Below the pieces are notes generated by a model. That model was not told the DNA's origin and made no database searches. It saw only the letters and a list, made by a program, of their open reading frames with translations. From NCBI GenBank assembly GCA_963802795.1, contig CAWDJV010000003.1:124001-188000 (forward strand): DNA of 64,000 nt. The letters run 5' to 3'. Shown here piece by piece: positions 1-8,882 of the stretch. Origin of the DNA: JAIBJN01 sp963802795. GTDB taxonomy: Bacteria; Actinomycetota; Thermoleophilia; Gaiellales; Gaiellaceae. Each line of letters opens with the position of its first letter. Position 1 is the stretch's first letter. The position numbers were made by a program, and so were the translations under genes.

Positions 1-1490
1 GTGATCGTCGGCGCCGTGCTGCCGCTGACGGCAGGTGCGGTCCCGCCGAGCGCGGCCCAGGCAACGGCCACGTTCGAGTACACGAAGAACTTGCATCCGC
101 TGGGGTACTCCGCCCGGGAGATCCCGCTCGACAACACCGTGCCCGGGGCGGGCAGCTTCAACTCCGACCTGGCCTTCTGGGGCAACACGGCCGTCCAGGG
201 CACGTACGCGGGCTTCCGCCTGATCAATGTCGAGGAGCCGGACAATCCCGATGGAGATCATCAACTGGGAGGAGTGCCAGAGCCGGTTCAACAGCAACGG
301 CAACCAGGGCGACGTGATCATCTGGGGTGACCTCCTCATCCGGTCCTGGAACTCGGGGACGCCAGCGCCTCACTATCCGGACGGGACCACCATCCCGGTC
401 ACCGATCCCGCCCGCTTCACGACGCCGGGTGCGTTCTGCGGCGACTGGCCGATGTTCCGCGAGCCGGCCGACCCGGCGGCGGGGCTCCCTGAGCGCGGCC
501 AGGAGGGCGTGCACATCATCGACATCAGCGATCCGACGAATCCTGACGTCATCGGCTTCGTCGACACGCCGTGCGGCTCGCACACGGAGACGCTGGTGCC
601 CGACCTCGAGAACGACCGGCTGCTCGTCTACAGCAACTCGTCGGCCAACACGACGTTCGGCGTGCCCGGGTGGTGGCGAGCTTCCGCTCAACTGCCGCGG
701 CATCGACATCATCGAGGTGCCCCTGGACGACCCGGCGGACGCCTCGTACCTGCGCTTCGAGCGGTCCGGCGACCCGGACGAGGACATCGAGCATGCCCAC
801 TCGTGCCACGACACCTCGGTAATCCTCGGCGACACGAACCTCGTGTCGTGCACCGGCTCCGGGGGCCCTGGCAACGGCGCCAGCGTGTTCACCATCGACC
901 CCGCCCTCGGCGGCTCGAAGGAAGACCCGAAGTGGCTCTACCACAAGGTGACGGGCGGCATCTCGCTCGGCCACTCCTCATCGTTCACGTGGGACGGCGA
1001 GGTCCTGGTCATCAGCCACGAGCCCGGCGGCGGGTCCGGCGCCAACTGCGAGGCGACCGACAACCCGCTCGAGCGGACGTTCTTCTTCGTCGACGCCGAC
1101 ACGGGCACCTCGATCGGCCAGTTCACGATCCCACGGCCGCAGACGAACGTCGAGAACTGCACGACCCACAACTACGACATCGTCCCGCTTCGCGACCGGT
1201 ACGTGATGGTCAGCGGGAACTACCAGTCTGGAATCTCCGTGGTCGACTTCACGGATCCGGCGAACGCGAAGGAGATCGCCTACGCGGATCCGGCTCCGCT
1301 CGTCGATCCGAACCCGCCCGTCGGCATCGAGCTCGGCGGCGACTGGTCGACCTACTGGTACAACGGCCGCATCTACGAGTCCGACATCACGCGCGGGCTC
1401 ATCATCTGGAACCTCAGCGACAAGACCGTCGCCGGGGCGAGGAAGCTCGGCCACCTCAACCCGCAGACCACGGAGTTCAACATCGACTGA
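1..1490 (+). pseudogene. Secreted LVIVD/beta-propeller-like protein, copy 1 (5' cut by window, frameshifted)
   Basis: First of five tandem paralogues. The reading starts inside a signal peptide: VIVGAVLPLTAGAVPP aligns with the end of the leader of intact copy 3, so the true start lies left of the window. The protein needs three frames: frame 1 to about 245, frame 2 (from MEIINWEECQ) to about 680, then frame 3 (from CRGIDIIEVPLDD) to the TGA at 1488-1490. Each break is one base. Family landmarks are all present: NSDLAFWG, GNQGDVIIWGDLLIRSWNS, CGSHTET, GISVVDFTDPANAKEIAYADP and GGDWSTYWYNGRIYESDI. The short VxIIDISDPTNPxVIG units resemble LVIVD repeats, which form extracellular propellers; the ligand is unknown. 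Frame breaks may be sequence errors. Confidence 0.7.
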
Positions 1491-1519
1491 GACGTCGCGC
1501 TCAGCCGACTGACGGAACC

Positions 1520-1549
1520 GAGGGTGGCCGCCGAGAGGCGGCCACCCTC
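1520..1549 (+). terminator. Hairpin terminator after copy 1
   Basis: A perfect 13-bp stem (arms 1520-1532 and 1537-1549) with a GAGA loop lies 29 bases after the stop codon. It is GC-rich and has only a short T-poor tail (ATTCTTG), as is usual in high-GC actinobacteria. Near-identical stems follow copies 2 and 3. Confidence 0.75.
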
Positions 1550-1553
1550 ATTC

Positions 1554-1582
1554 TTGACAGTGGCACTAAAGCGCACAAGACT
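1554..1582 (+). promoter_or_regulatory. Promoter of copy 2 (TTGACA-17-AAGACT)
   Basis: Consensus -35 TTGACA at 1554-1559, exactly 17 bases of spacer, and AAGACT at 1577-1582 as -10. It begins right after the copy 1 terminator. The same arrangement recurs before copies 3 and 5, so the repeat units carry their own promoters. Transcription would give a leader of about 65 nt before the GTG at 1656. Confidence 0.6.
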
Positions 1583-1655
1583 GCCGCTGTCAGGCAGGCA
1601 AGAGGGGGGCCGGCCGCTGGGGGGCTTCCCGTGACCCACGTGGAGGTGGTATCTC

Positions 1656-3042
1656 GTGAAGCTACGACTGGTGCTGGCGCTGGCGGCGCTGGGACTGGGG
1701 CTCGTCGCAGCTCCGTTGAGCGCGTCGCCGCCCAGGATCCCGCTGGTCCAGGATTGGGCGATCACGCCGAACTTGACCGCGCTCTCGTTCTCGGAGCGAA
1801 GCGTCCCGACGAGCGGGCCGGAATCCAACTTCATCAACTCGGACCTGGCCTTCTGGGGAGACATGGTCGTCCAGGGCCACTACAACGGCTTCCGACTCGT
1901 CGACGTCTCGCAGCCGAAGAAGCCGGTGGAGATCATCGACTATGAGGAGTGCGCGCCGAAGAACCCGACCGGCGCCGTTCCCGGGAACCAGGGCGACATC
2001 GCCATCTACGGCGAACATCCTCAGCCGCTCCTGGAACTCGAACACCGGGCCGCTCGGAGCGTCTTGTGACGGCGACTTCGTGCCGCCGGGGTTCGAGGGA
2101 CTGCACATCTTCGACATCACGAACAAGCAAAACCCCGACCTGATCGCCTCGGTCGACCTCGCCTGCGGCTCGCACACGCAGACGATGATCCCCGACCTCG
2201 CGAACAACCGGCTGATCGTCTACGTCGGGAGCTCGAGCGCGGCGTGCCCGAACTTCGACATCGTCGAGATCCCGCTCGCGAACCCGGCGGGGGCGCACCT
2301 GCTCAATCAGATCCCGACCGAGGAGCACCCGTGCCACGACATCGGCGTCATCCTCGGGAGCGCGATGAAGCTGGCCTGTGCCGGCGGCAACAGCCTCGGC
2401 ATCTACAGCCTCGGCGGGCCCGACGGGGGCTCGCTCGAGGAGCCGCTGATGATGCACCACATCCTGCCGGGCATCCCCTCGTCCGGCCACTCGGCCTCCT
2501 TCACCTACGACGGCGAGGTCGTCATCTTCGGGTGGGAGCCGGGCGGCGGCGTCCGCCCAGCCTGTCAAGCGACGGGCAGCGTGCTCAGCCCGCCGATCGC
2601 CGGCTCCGCGGTCCAGACGGACGACATGAAGTCCTACTTCTTCTTCTCCGTCGAGACCGGCGAGCTGCTCGGGAAGTTCGTGCTGCCGCGCGACCAGGGG
2701 GCCGATGAGGCGTGCACGATCCACAACTACAACGTCATCCCGCTCAGGAAGCGGGGCGGTGAGCAACGCTACGTCCTCGTCTCCGGGAACTACATGTCCG
2801 GCATCAGCGTCGTCGACTTCACCGACCCGGCGAACGCGGAGGAGATCGCCTACGCCGACCCGCCGGCGTTCCCGGACGGGTTCGAGGGCGGCGACTGGTC
2901 GACCTACTGGTACAACGGCCACATCTACGAGTCGGACCTCGTCTGGGGCCTCCTCACGTGGCGTATCAACGACCCGCGCGTGACGGCGTACTACCGGACA
3001 CCCTTCTCGAACCCGCAGTCGCAGCTTTTTACAATCGATTAA
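1656..3042 (+). pseudogene. Secreted LVIVD/beta-propeller-like protein, copy 2 (one frameshift)
   Basis: The GTG at 1656 follows a GGAGGTGG ribosome site and starts a clear signal peptide (MKLRLVLALAALGLGLVAAPLSA). Frame 3 runs through NSDLAFWG and NQGDIAIYG, then one extra G near 2011-2013 shifts it. Removing that base restores IYGNILSRSWNSN, matching copies 1 and 3, and the frame then runs to the TAA at 3040-3042. Paired cysteines (CDGDF, CGSHTQT, CHDIGVILG, ACTIHNYN) are kept, suggesting disulfides in an exported protein. About 460 aa if repaired, the normal family length here, so I think the gene is functional and the break is a sequence error. Function unknown. Confidence 0.72.
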
Positions 3043-3066
3043 CTAGTCGCGCGAAAACCGCTGAGA

Positions 3067-3096
3067 GAGGGCGGCCGCCACCCGGCGGCCGCCCTC
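3067..3096 (+). terminator. Hairpin terminator after copy 2
   Basis: Perfect 13-bp stem, arms 3067-3079 and 3084-3096, loop ACCC. The arm GAGGGCGGCCGCC is identical to that after copy 3. Confidence 0.75.
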
Positions 3097-3115
3097 CGCT
3101 TGTGATCCTGGTCGT

Positions 3116-3144
3116 TTGACGGACCCGCGCAGGCCCGCAAGACT
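3116..3144 (+). promoter_or_regulatory. Promoter of copy 3 (TTGACG-17-AAGACT) with start of leader
   Basis: TTGACG at 3116-3121, 17-base spacer, AAGACT at 3139-3144. The leader that follows has an 8-bp pairing (CGGGAGCA 3167-3174 with TGCTCCCG 3209-3216) enclosing a CACGTG, so it may fold. Confidence 0.6.
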
Positions 3145-3239
3145 GCCCGGCGCAAACCAGGGAAATCGGGAGCAAGGGGATCCCGAACACGTGCGTGGTG
3201 GTTCACCGTGCTCCCGCAACAGCAGGAGGTGTTTCTCGC

Positions 3240-4607
3240 GTGCATAAGCTACGACTCTTGCTGACGTTCGCTGTTCTCGTCAGCGGAATCGTGATGCTCT
3301 CGCCGGGCGCGTCGGCGGTGCCGCCGGGGGCGGGCCAGGCGACGAGCACGTTCGACTACACGAAGAACCTGCATCCGCAGGGCTATTCGGCGTTCGGCAA
3401 CACGCCGAACCTGCCGGGCCTGACCTTCACGGCAAACTCCGACCTCGCCTTCTGGGGCAAGGAAGCGTTCCAGGGCCACTACGAGGGGTTCCGCATCGTC
3501 GACATCGCGGCGCCCGCCAAGCCGAAGCAGGTCTCGTTCACGGAGTGCTTCGGCAACCAGGGCGACGTGGTCGTCTGGGGCGACGTCCTCATTCGCTCGT
3601 GGAACTCACCCGCGACCGGGACCGGATCGTCTCAGCTGTCATGCGACGGCGAGCCCGTCCCGCTGGGCTTCGAGGGCGTGCACATCTTCGACATCAGCGA
3701 CCGCTCGAACCCTGAGGTCGTGGGATCGCTGGCGCTTCCGTGCGGCTCGCACACGGCGACCGCCGCGCCGGACCTCGAGAACAACCGCCTGGTCGTCTAC
3801 AACCAGACGTCCGGCGGGCCCTGCCCGTTCATCACGATCTTCGAGGTGCCCCTCGACGATCCGGGCAGCGCGAGCATCCTCCGTCAGGAGCCGCTCGAGG
3901 AAGCCGACGCCTGCCACGACTCCGCCGTCATCCTCGGCGACGTCATGAAGCTCGCCTGCGCGAGCCACGACCACACGAACGTCTTCAGCCTGGGCGGGCC
4001 CGACGGCGGCTCGCTCGAGGATCCCGAGTTCCTCTACACCGTCTCCGAGCCGGGCGTCTGCAACGAGCCAGGCAACCCGGCCTGCAACGGCAACTGGCAC
4101 TCGGCGGCGTTCACGTTCGACGGCGACGTCCTCATCCTCGGCTGGGAGCCGGGCGGCGGCAGCCTGCCCGAGTGCGAGGCGACCGATCCGGACGTCAAGA
4201 AGAGCTGGTTCTTCTACGACGCCAGCGACGGCTCCAAGCTGGGGCAGTTCGTCTTGCCGCGGCCGCAGACCGCGACGGAGAACTGCACGATCCACAACTA
4301 CAACGTCGTGCCGACCAACAAGGGCCACGTGCTCGTCGGCGGCAACTACCAGGCCGGCATCAGCGTGGTCGACTTCACGGACCCGGCCAACGCGAAGGAA
4401 GTCGCGTACGCCGATCCGGCACCGCTCACGCCGACCCAGCTCGGCGGCGACTGGTCGACCTACTGGTACAACGGCCGGATCTACGAGTCCGACATCACGC
4501 GCGGGCTCATCGTCTGGAAGCTGAGCGACAAGGTGACCGCGGGCGCCAAGAGGTTCGGCCACTTGAACCCGCAGACGGCCGAAACGTCCTTCGAGCTGAA
4601 GGACTAG
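3240..4607 (+). CDS. Secreted LVIVD/beta-propeller-like protein, copy 3 (intact, 455 aa)
   Basis: The only unbroken copy and the template for the family. I chose GTG 3240 because AGGAGGTG lies 8 bases upstream (3224-3231) and translation then opens with a good signal peptide (VHKLRLLLTF...SPGASA); longer in-frame starts at 3195 add non-signal sequence. The mature part begins near residue 28. Landmarks: NSDLAFWGKEAFQGHYEGF (about 65-85), FGNQGDVVVWGDVLIRSWNS (about 102-121), VHIFDISDRSNPEVVGSLALP (LVIVD-like, about 143-163), CHDSAVILGDVMKLACAS, ENCTIHNYNVV, GISVVDFTDPANAKEVAYADP and WSTYWYNGRIYESD. No catalytic motif was recognised; an extracellular binding or surface role is inference. Confidence 0.9.
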   Translation: MHKLRLLLTFAVLVSGIVMLSPGASAVPPGAGQATSTFDYTKNLHPQGYSAFGNTPNLPGLTFTANSDLAFWGKEAFQGHYEGFRIVDIAAPAKPKQVSFTECFGNQGDVVVWGDVLIRSWNSPATGTGSSQLSCDGEPVPLGFEGVHIFDISDRSNPEVVGSLALPCGSHTATAAPDLENNRLVVYNQTSGGPCPFITIFEVPLDDPGSASILRQEPLEEADACHDSAVILGDVMKLACASHDHTNVFSLGGPDGGSLEDPEFLYTVSEPGVCNEPGNPACNGNWHSAAFTFDGDVLILGWEPGGGSLPECEATDPDVKKSWFFYDASDGSKLGQFVLPRPQTATENCTIHNYNVVPTNKGHVLVGGNYQAGISVVDFTDPANAKEVAYADPAPLTPTQLGGDWSTYWYNGRIYESDITRGLIVWKLSDKVTAGAKRFGHLNPQTAETSFELKD

Positions 4608-4630
4608 CCGGCGCGCTACCGGACGACTCG

Positions 4631-4660
4631 GAGGGCGGCCGCCGCAAGGCGGCCGCCCTC
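4631..4660 (+). terminator. Hairpin terminator after copy 3
   Basis: Perfect 13-bp stem, arms 4631-4643 and 4648-4660, GCAA tetraloop, 23 bases after the stop. Confidence 0.75.
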
Positions 4661-4661
4661 G

Positions 4662-4690
4662 TGTTTGCGCTCTGCAAATTTGGGAAGACT
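4662..4690 (+). promoter_or_regulatory. Degraded or imperfect promoter of copy 4
   Basis: AAGACT at 4685-4690 is identical to the -10 of copies 2 and 3, and the following leader is similar (GGCAGGGAAAGGGGAG). A TTGACN box at the expected spacing is missing; only TTTGCG at 4664-4669 is near, with a 15-base spacer. Either a weaker promoter or local sequence error. Confidence 0.35.
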
Positions 4691-4804
4691 GGCGGGGCAA
4701 GGCAGGGAAAGGGGAGTCGTGCCGTGTTTCCCGTCGGCGCCGGGTCGTCGGCGTTCTGGGCCGGCGGCCTCACGTGGGCTCCCCGCGGAGCTAGGAGGTG
4801 CTAT

Positions 4805-6171
4805 ATGCGAAAGTTTCCGCACGCACTTGCTCTCGCGGCGGCGGTGATCGGGTTATTGATGTTTCCGCTTGCTGCGGGAGCGGACCACGCCACGCGACCC
4901 ACACACGCCGAACATGCACGCGCTGGGGCACAGCCCTCGACTTCGGCGAGCGTTCCTGCTACCGCGACGGACAGCGAGACGTGAACTCGGATATCGCGTT
5001 CTGGGGCAAGCTCGCCTTCCACGGCGAACTACGACGGGTTCCGGATCATCGACATCTCGACCCGGACAATCCTAAGCAGGTCTCCCGGACGCGCTGCAAC
5101 GGGGACCAGGGCGACATCGTCGTCTGGGGGAACATCCTCGTCAGGGCCTGGAACGCACCGCACGGCCGAAGCGCGCAACTGCGATGGCAGCCTGGTGCCT
5201 GCGGGCTTCGAGGGCATGCACATCTTCGACATCAGCAACCTGGCGAACCCGCAGCTGGTCGGCGAGGTGGAGCTGAGCGCGAGGCCGCAGGCCGACTCGC
5301 CGGGCTGCGGGACGCACACCCTGACGCTAGTTCCCGACGGGGACCAGCGCGGCTGATCTACAACGCAACGTCCGGCGGGAATGCGCTGCTGCCCCCGGCC
5401 GACCAGGAATGCGACTGGATCGACATCGTCGAGGTGCCGCTCGACGACCCGGGCGCCGCTAGCTTCCTGCGCCGCGAGCCGCTCGAAGGGGGACACGCCG
5501 CGCATGACAACGGCGTCATCCTCGGCGGCGTGAACCTGCTCGGGACAGCCTCGGGCGCACATGTCGAACGTCTTCAGCATCGGGCCGCCCCAAGGCGGCA
5601 CGCTGGAGGATCCGCGCTTCCTCTACACCGTCGAGGAGCCCGGTGTCGACGGAGTGATCGGCAACTGGCACTCGGCCGCCTTCAGCTGGGACGGCGAGGT
5701 CCTGATCCTCGGCTGGGAGCCCGGCGGCGGCGCCTGCCCGAATGTGAGGCGACCGATCCGCCGGTGAAGAAGAGCGCCTTCTTCTACGACGCGCACACGG
5801 GCGCCAAGCTCGGCCAGTGGACGCTGCCGCGGCCGCAGAGCGCTACGGAGAACTGCACGATCCACAACTACAACACGGTGCCGCTCCGGAGCGGCAAGCG
5901 CGTGCTCGTCCCTGGGCAACTACCAGGCGGGAACGTGGGTCGTCGACTTCACCGACCCGGCGAACGCACGCACCGTGGCGTGGTCGGATCCGCCGCCGCT
6001 CGTCCCGCCCGCAGCTCGGCGGGGCCTGGTCCTCGTACTGGTACAACAACTTCATCTACGAGTCGGAGATCACGAAGGGGCTGAACGTCTTCAGGCTCAG
6101 CGACCCGACTACGGCCGGAGCGATCCAGCTCGAGCCATCTCAACCCGCAGACACAGGAGTTCTCGATCGAC
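4805..6171 (+). pseudogene. Secreted LVIVD/beta-propeller-like protein, copy 4 (many frameshifts)
   Basis: ATG 4805 follows AGGAGGTG and encodes a signal peptide (MRKFPHALALAAAVIGLLMFPLAAGA). After GADHAT the frame breaks repeatedly: DPHTPNMHALGHSP, DVNSDIAFWGKLAFHG, NYDGFRIIDIS, NGDQGDIVVWGNILVRAWN, GFEGMHIFDISNLANPQLVGEVELS and WIDIVEVPLDDPGAASFLRRE lie in alternating frames, ending with HLNPQTQEFSID at about 6171. A stop at the usual place is lost (ATCGACAGA where sister genes have ATCGACTGA). Together with copy 5 it forms a subgroup whose N-terminus is ADHAT/GHTTDPG-like rather than FDYTKNLHP. Breaks in both directions throughout suggest poor local sequence quality more than decay. Confidence 0.65.
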
Positions 6172-6227
6172 AGAGACGGCGAAGGCGACCTTGGGAGGGC
6201 GGCCGTCGAACGGCGGCCTCCACGTCT

Positions 6228-6260
6228 GCACGAGGGCGGCCCTGCGGGCAGCCCTCGTGC
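6228..6260 (+). terminator. Hairpin terminator after copy 4
   Basis: Perfect 10-bp stem, arms 6228-6237 (GCACGAGGGC) and 6251-6260, 13-base loop. An imperfect GGAGG-rich hairpin lies just upstream (about 6194-6222), perhaps the counterpart of the 13-bp stems of the other copies with an indel. Confidence 0.55.
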
Positions 6261-6289
6261 TTGACGGCACCTAGCCCGAGCGGGAGAAT
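6261..6289 (+). promoter_or_regulatory. Promoter of copy 5 (TTGACG-17-GAGAAT)
   Basis: TTGACG at 6261-6266, 17-base spacer, GAGAAT at 6284-6289, immediately after the copy 4 hairpin. The leader contains GGCAGAGGGGAGCCG, resembling the other copies. Confidence 0.6.
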
Positions 6290-6395
6290 GCTCGCGCAGC
6301 AGGCAGAGGGGAGCCGATGCGCAGTTCGCTCGGCCGAGCCGGTTTGCGGGAGCCGGCCCGCCTGCCTGCGTCTCGTCTTCACTCAGGAGGTGGCC

Positions 6396-7726
6396 ATGCA
6401 TAATCCTTTACGCGTCGTGGTCTTTGCTGCCTTCGTCTGCGGCGTGCTCGCGTTCCCGCTCGCCGCGGGCGCCGGCCACACGACCGACCCGGGCGTCGAA
6501 CCTGGCCCGCTCGGCCACATCGAAGAGCCGGCCGTGCTGGGGGGTTTCGGGGGCGCCAACCCGGACATCCAGACGGACATCACGTTCTGGGGCAAGTATG
6601 CCTATCAGGGCAACTGGGACGGCTTCAACATCCGCAACATCAAGAGCCGAGGAACCCGAAGCAGGTTTCGCGAACGTTCTGCGACGGGAACCAGGGTGAC
6701 GTCGCGGTCTGGAACAACATCCTCGTCCGCTCGTGGAACACCCCGGCCGGGTCGCCCGGGGCGTTCGGCGCCGGCCTGACGTGTGACGGCCAGCCGGTTC
6801 CGCGGGGTTCGGAGGGGTTCCACGTCTTCGACGTCGGCGACAAGGCCAATCCCGTGCTCGTCGCCGAATCAGCTGGCGAGACCCAGCGGATTGGTGTGGC
6901 TCGCACACGGCGACGCGCGTGCCGGACACGCGAACAACCGCGTGATCGACTAACTCGAACGAGCTCGGCGTGCGACTGCATCGACATCATCGAGATGCCG
7001 TTGGACAACCCGGCCAGCGCGGCGTTCGGGACCGAGCCGTCGAGCACCCGTGCCACGACATGGGCGTCATCCTCGGCGACGTCATGCAGGCCGCCTGCGC
7101 GGGCGGGACGGGTTCCGCGCATTCAGCCTCGGCGGCCCGATGGGAGGCTCGCTCGAGGATCCGATGCAATCCGCCACGTGGAGGTCCCCGACGTCACGGT
7201 CGGCCACTCGGCCGCGTGGTGGTGGGACGGCGAGATCATCATCTTCGGTCACGAGCCCGGAGGCGGCGTCGCGGCCGAGTGCGAGGCGACGGACCCGCTC
7301 GAGAGGAGCTTCTTCTTCTACGACACGGGGTCCGGCGCCCTCCTCGGAACGTGGACGCTGCCGCGCTCCGCAGTCCTCGACCGAGAACTGCACGCTGCAC
7401 AACTACAACGTCGTCCCGCTGCGTAACGGGCGGACGTGCTCGTGAGCGGCAACTACCAGGCGGGGACGTGGGTCGTGGACTTCACGAACCCGGCCGCGGC
7501 GCGAACGGTCGCCTGGAGCGACCCGCCGCCCAAGCCGGTCCCGCCCGGGACGATCTTCTGCTGTGACGTCACGGGTGCCTGGTCCTCGTACTGGTACAAC
7601 GGCTTCATCTACGAGACGAACATCGGCGAGGGGCTGAACGTCTTCCTCCTCAGCGGCAAGGTGAGGGCGAGCGCGATGCGCCTCGGCCACAGTAATCCGC
7701 AGACCCAGGAGTTCACGATCGACTAG
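6396..7726 (+). pseudogene. Secreted LVIVD/beta-propeller-like protein, copy 5 (several frameshifts)
   Basis: ATG 6396 is preceded by AGGAGGTG and opens a signal peptide (MHNPLRVVVFAAFVCGVLAFPLAAGA). The frame is lost after about 6645, after about 6890, near 7050, near 7115 and near 7375, but the fragments assemble into the family order: TFWGKYAYQGNWDGFN, DGNQGDVAVWNNILVRSWNTP, GFHVFDVGDKANPVLVAE, CIDIIEMPLDNPASAAF, GHSAAWWWDGEIIIFGHEPGGG, ENCTLHNYNVVPL, TWVVDFTNPAAARTVAWSDPP and WSSYWYNGFIYETNIGEGLNVF. Stop TAG 7724-7726. Closest to copy 4, both having WSDPPP and GLNVF where copies 1-3 have YADP and GLIxW. Function unknown. Confidence 0.65.
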
Positions 7727-7750
7727 CGACTCGAGGTCACGGCAGCTCGA

Positions 7751-7778
7751 CAGAGGGCGGTCTTCGGACCGCCCTCTG
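7751..7778 (+). terminator. Terminator after copy 5 with TTCG tetraloop
   Basis: Perfect 12-bp stem (7751-7762 with 7767-7778) closed by a C(TTCG)G tetraloop, an exceptionally stable loop. It closes the tandem array; genes beyond are on the other strand. Confidence 0.8.
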
Positions 7779-7883
7779 CACTAACGTCTCGCGGGGGCTT
7801 CGCCGGGGCGGCGGGCTTGCGCGCTGTTCGCTACTCGGCGCGGGGCACTCACCGACGAGCGTCGCAGATGGTCGCGTGCCAGC

Positions 7884-8582
7884 TCAGCGCGCCGCGACCA
7901 GCCGGTAGCCCACGCCCCAGACGTTGAGGACGTAGGCGGACTCGCCCGGGCGGTTGAGCTTCCGCCGGAGCCGGCTCGCGTGGGAATCCAAGGTGCGCGT
8001 CCGGCCGCGCGAGCGGAAGCCCCAGACGTCGCGCAGGAGGTCGTCCTTGCGGAAGACGCGCTCGGGATCCTCGGCGAGCGCGACCAGGAGGTCGAACTCC
8101 TTCGCGGAGAGCTCCACCCGGTCGCCGCCCACCCGCACGACGCGCGAGGCAAGGTCGATGTCGAGCTCGCGAACGGCCAGGTGGCGGTGCTGTGGACGGG
8201 CCGCCCGGCGGAGGACGGCCCGCATGCGGGCGACGAGCTCCTCGTAGACGAACGGCTTGATGACGTAGTCGTCCGCGCCGCGCGCGAAGCCGCGGACGCG
8301 ATCGACGGGGTCGGCGCGCTCGGTGACCATGATCACGGGAACGTCGCGGTTCCAGGCCCGCCCGGGCTCCCCCGCCCGCAGTCGGCTGCAGAGCTCGAAG
8401 CCGGACGAGTCGGGAAGAACGGCGTCCAGGAGGACGAGGTCGGGGCATTCGGACTCGACCAGCTCGAGCGCCGCGGCGGCGTGCTCGGCCGCGAAGACCT
8501 CGAAACCGTCGTCGGCCAGCTGCCTGGAGAGGAACGCTCTCGTGGGCTCCTCGCACTCGACCACCAGCACGGCCTCCCCCAT
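7884..8582 (-). CDS. OmpR/PhoB-family response regulator
   Basis: 232 aa. The receiver domain (about 1-120) has acidic residues near the start (E9, E11, E12), the phospho-acceptor in LVLLDAVLP (D53) and IKPF lysine near 109. A winged-helix DNA-binding domain fills residues 130-232 (LSAKEFDLLVALAEDPERVF, then LNVWGVGYRLV at the end). No histidine kinase gene is adjacent, so its partner is elsewhere (an orphan regulator by position). It faces the secreted-protein array tail to tail. The residues at 9-12 (ECEE instead of the usual EDD/DDE) are slightly unusual but keep acidic Mg-binding side chains. Confidence 0.9.
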   Translation of the reverse strand: MGEAVLVVECEEPTRAFLSRQLADDGFEVFAAEHAAAALELVESECPDLVLLDAVLPDSSGFELCSRLRAGEPGRAWNRDVPVIMVTERADPVDRVRGFARGADDYVIKPFVYEELVARMRAVLRRAARPQHRHLAVRELDIDLASRVVRVGGDRVELSAKEFDLLVALAEDPERVFRKDDLLRDVWGFRSRGRTRTLDSHASRLRRKLNRPGESAYVLNVWGVGYRLVAAR

Positions 8583-8676
8583 GCCGGCGAAGCTACCAAC
8601 GGGCCGTCGCCGTCGGTAGATGTCCTTTCCCGTGAAAGCGTGACGAGCGCTCCCTACCCGTCCGCGCCGGCCAGGG

Positions 8677-8790
8677 TCAGAGCCCGCGCAGCAGCCGTTC
8701 GTAGCGTCGGCGCGCCTGCGTGTAGTCGATCGCGCCCCGCCGCCACGCGCGGAGGATCTTGCGGCGGCGCCATCGGAGCAGAATCGTCAC
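8677..8790 (-). CDS. Possible 37-aa very basic small protein
   Basis: A short frame starting at GTG 8790 after an AGAGAGG ribosome-site-like stretch, ending at TGA 8677-8679. The peptide is strongly basic and helix-like (VTILLRWRRRKILRAWRRGA then IDYTQARRRYERLLRGL). The alternating Arg/Leu pattern and terminal YERLLRGL look like a protein, not random GC-rich translation. It lies between ubiB and the response regulator. No function can be given; it could be chance. Confidence 0.35.
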   Translation of the reverse strand: MTILLRWRRRKILRAWRRGAIDYTQARRRYERLLRGL

Positions 8791-8882
8791 GCGCCTCTCT
8801 TCGGCGGCTCGGCCGCAGGATCCTTCCTGCTCCCCGCCAGCGCGGGGTCAGGTCCGCCTTCGCCGGCTGGAGACGACCCGGC

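Noticed and set aside
1554..1650. Leader upstream of copy 2 considered as a cobalamin or c-di-GMP riboswitch
   Set aside because: Some GGGAA and GGCAAACC-like words occur in the family leaders, but the conserved core of those riboswitches is not present.
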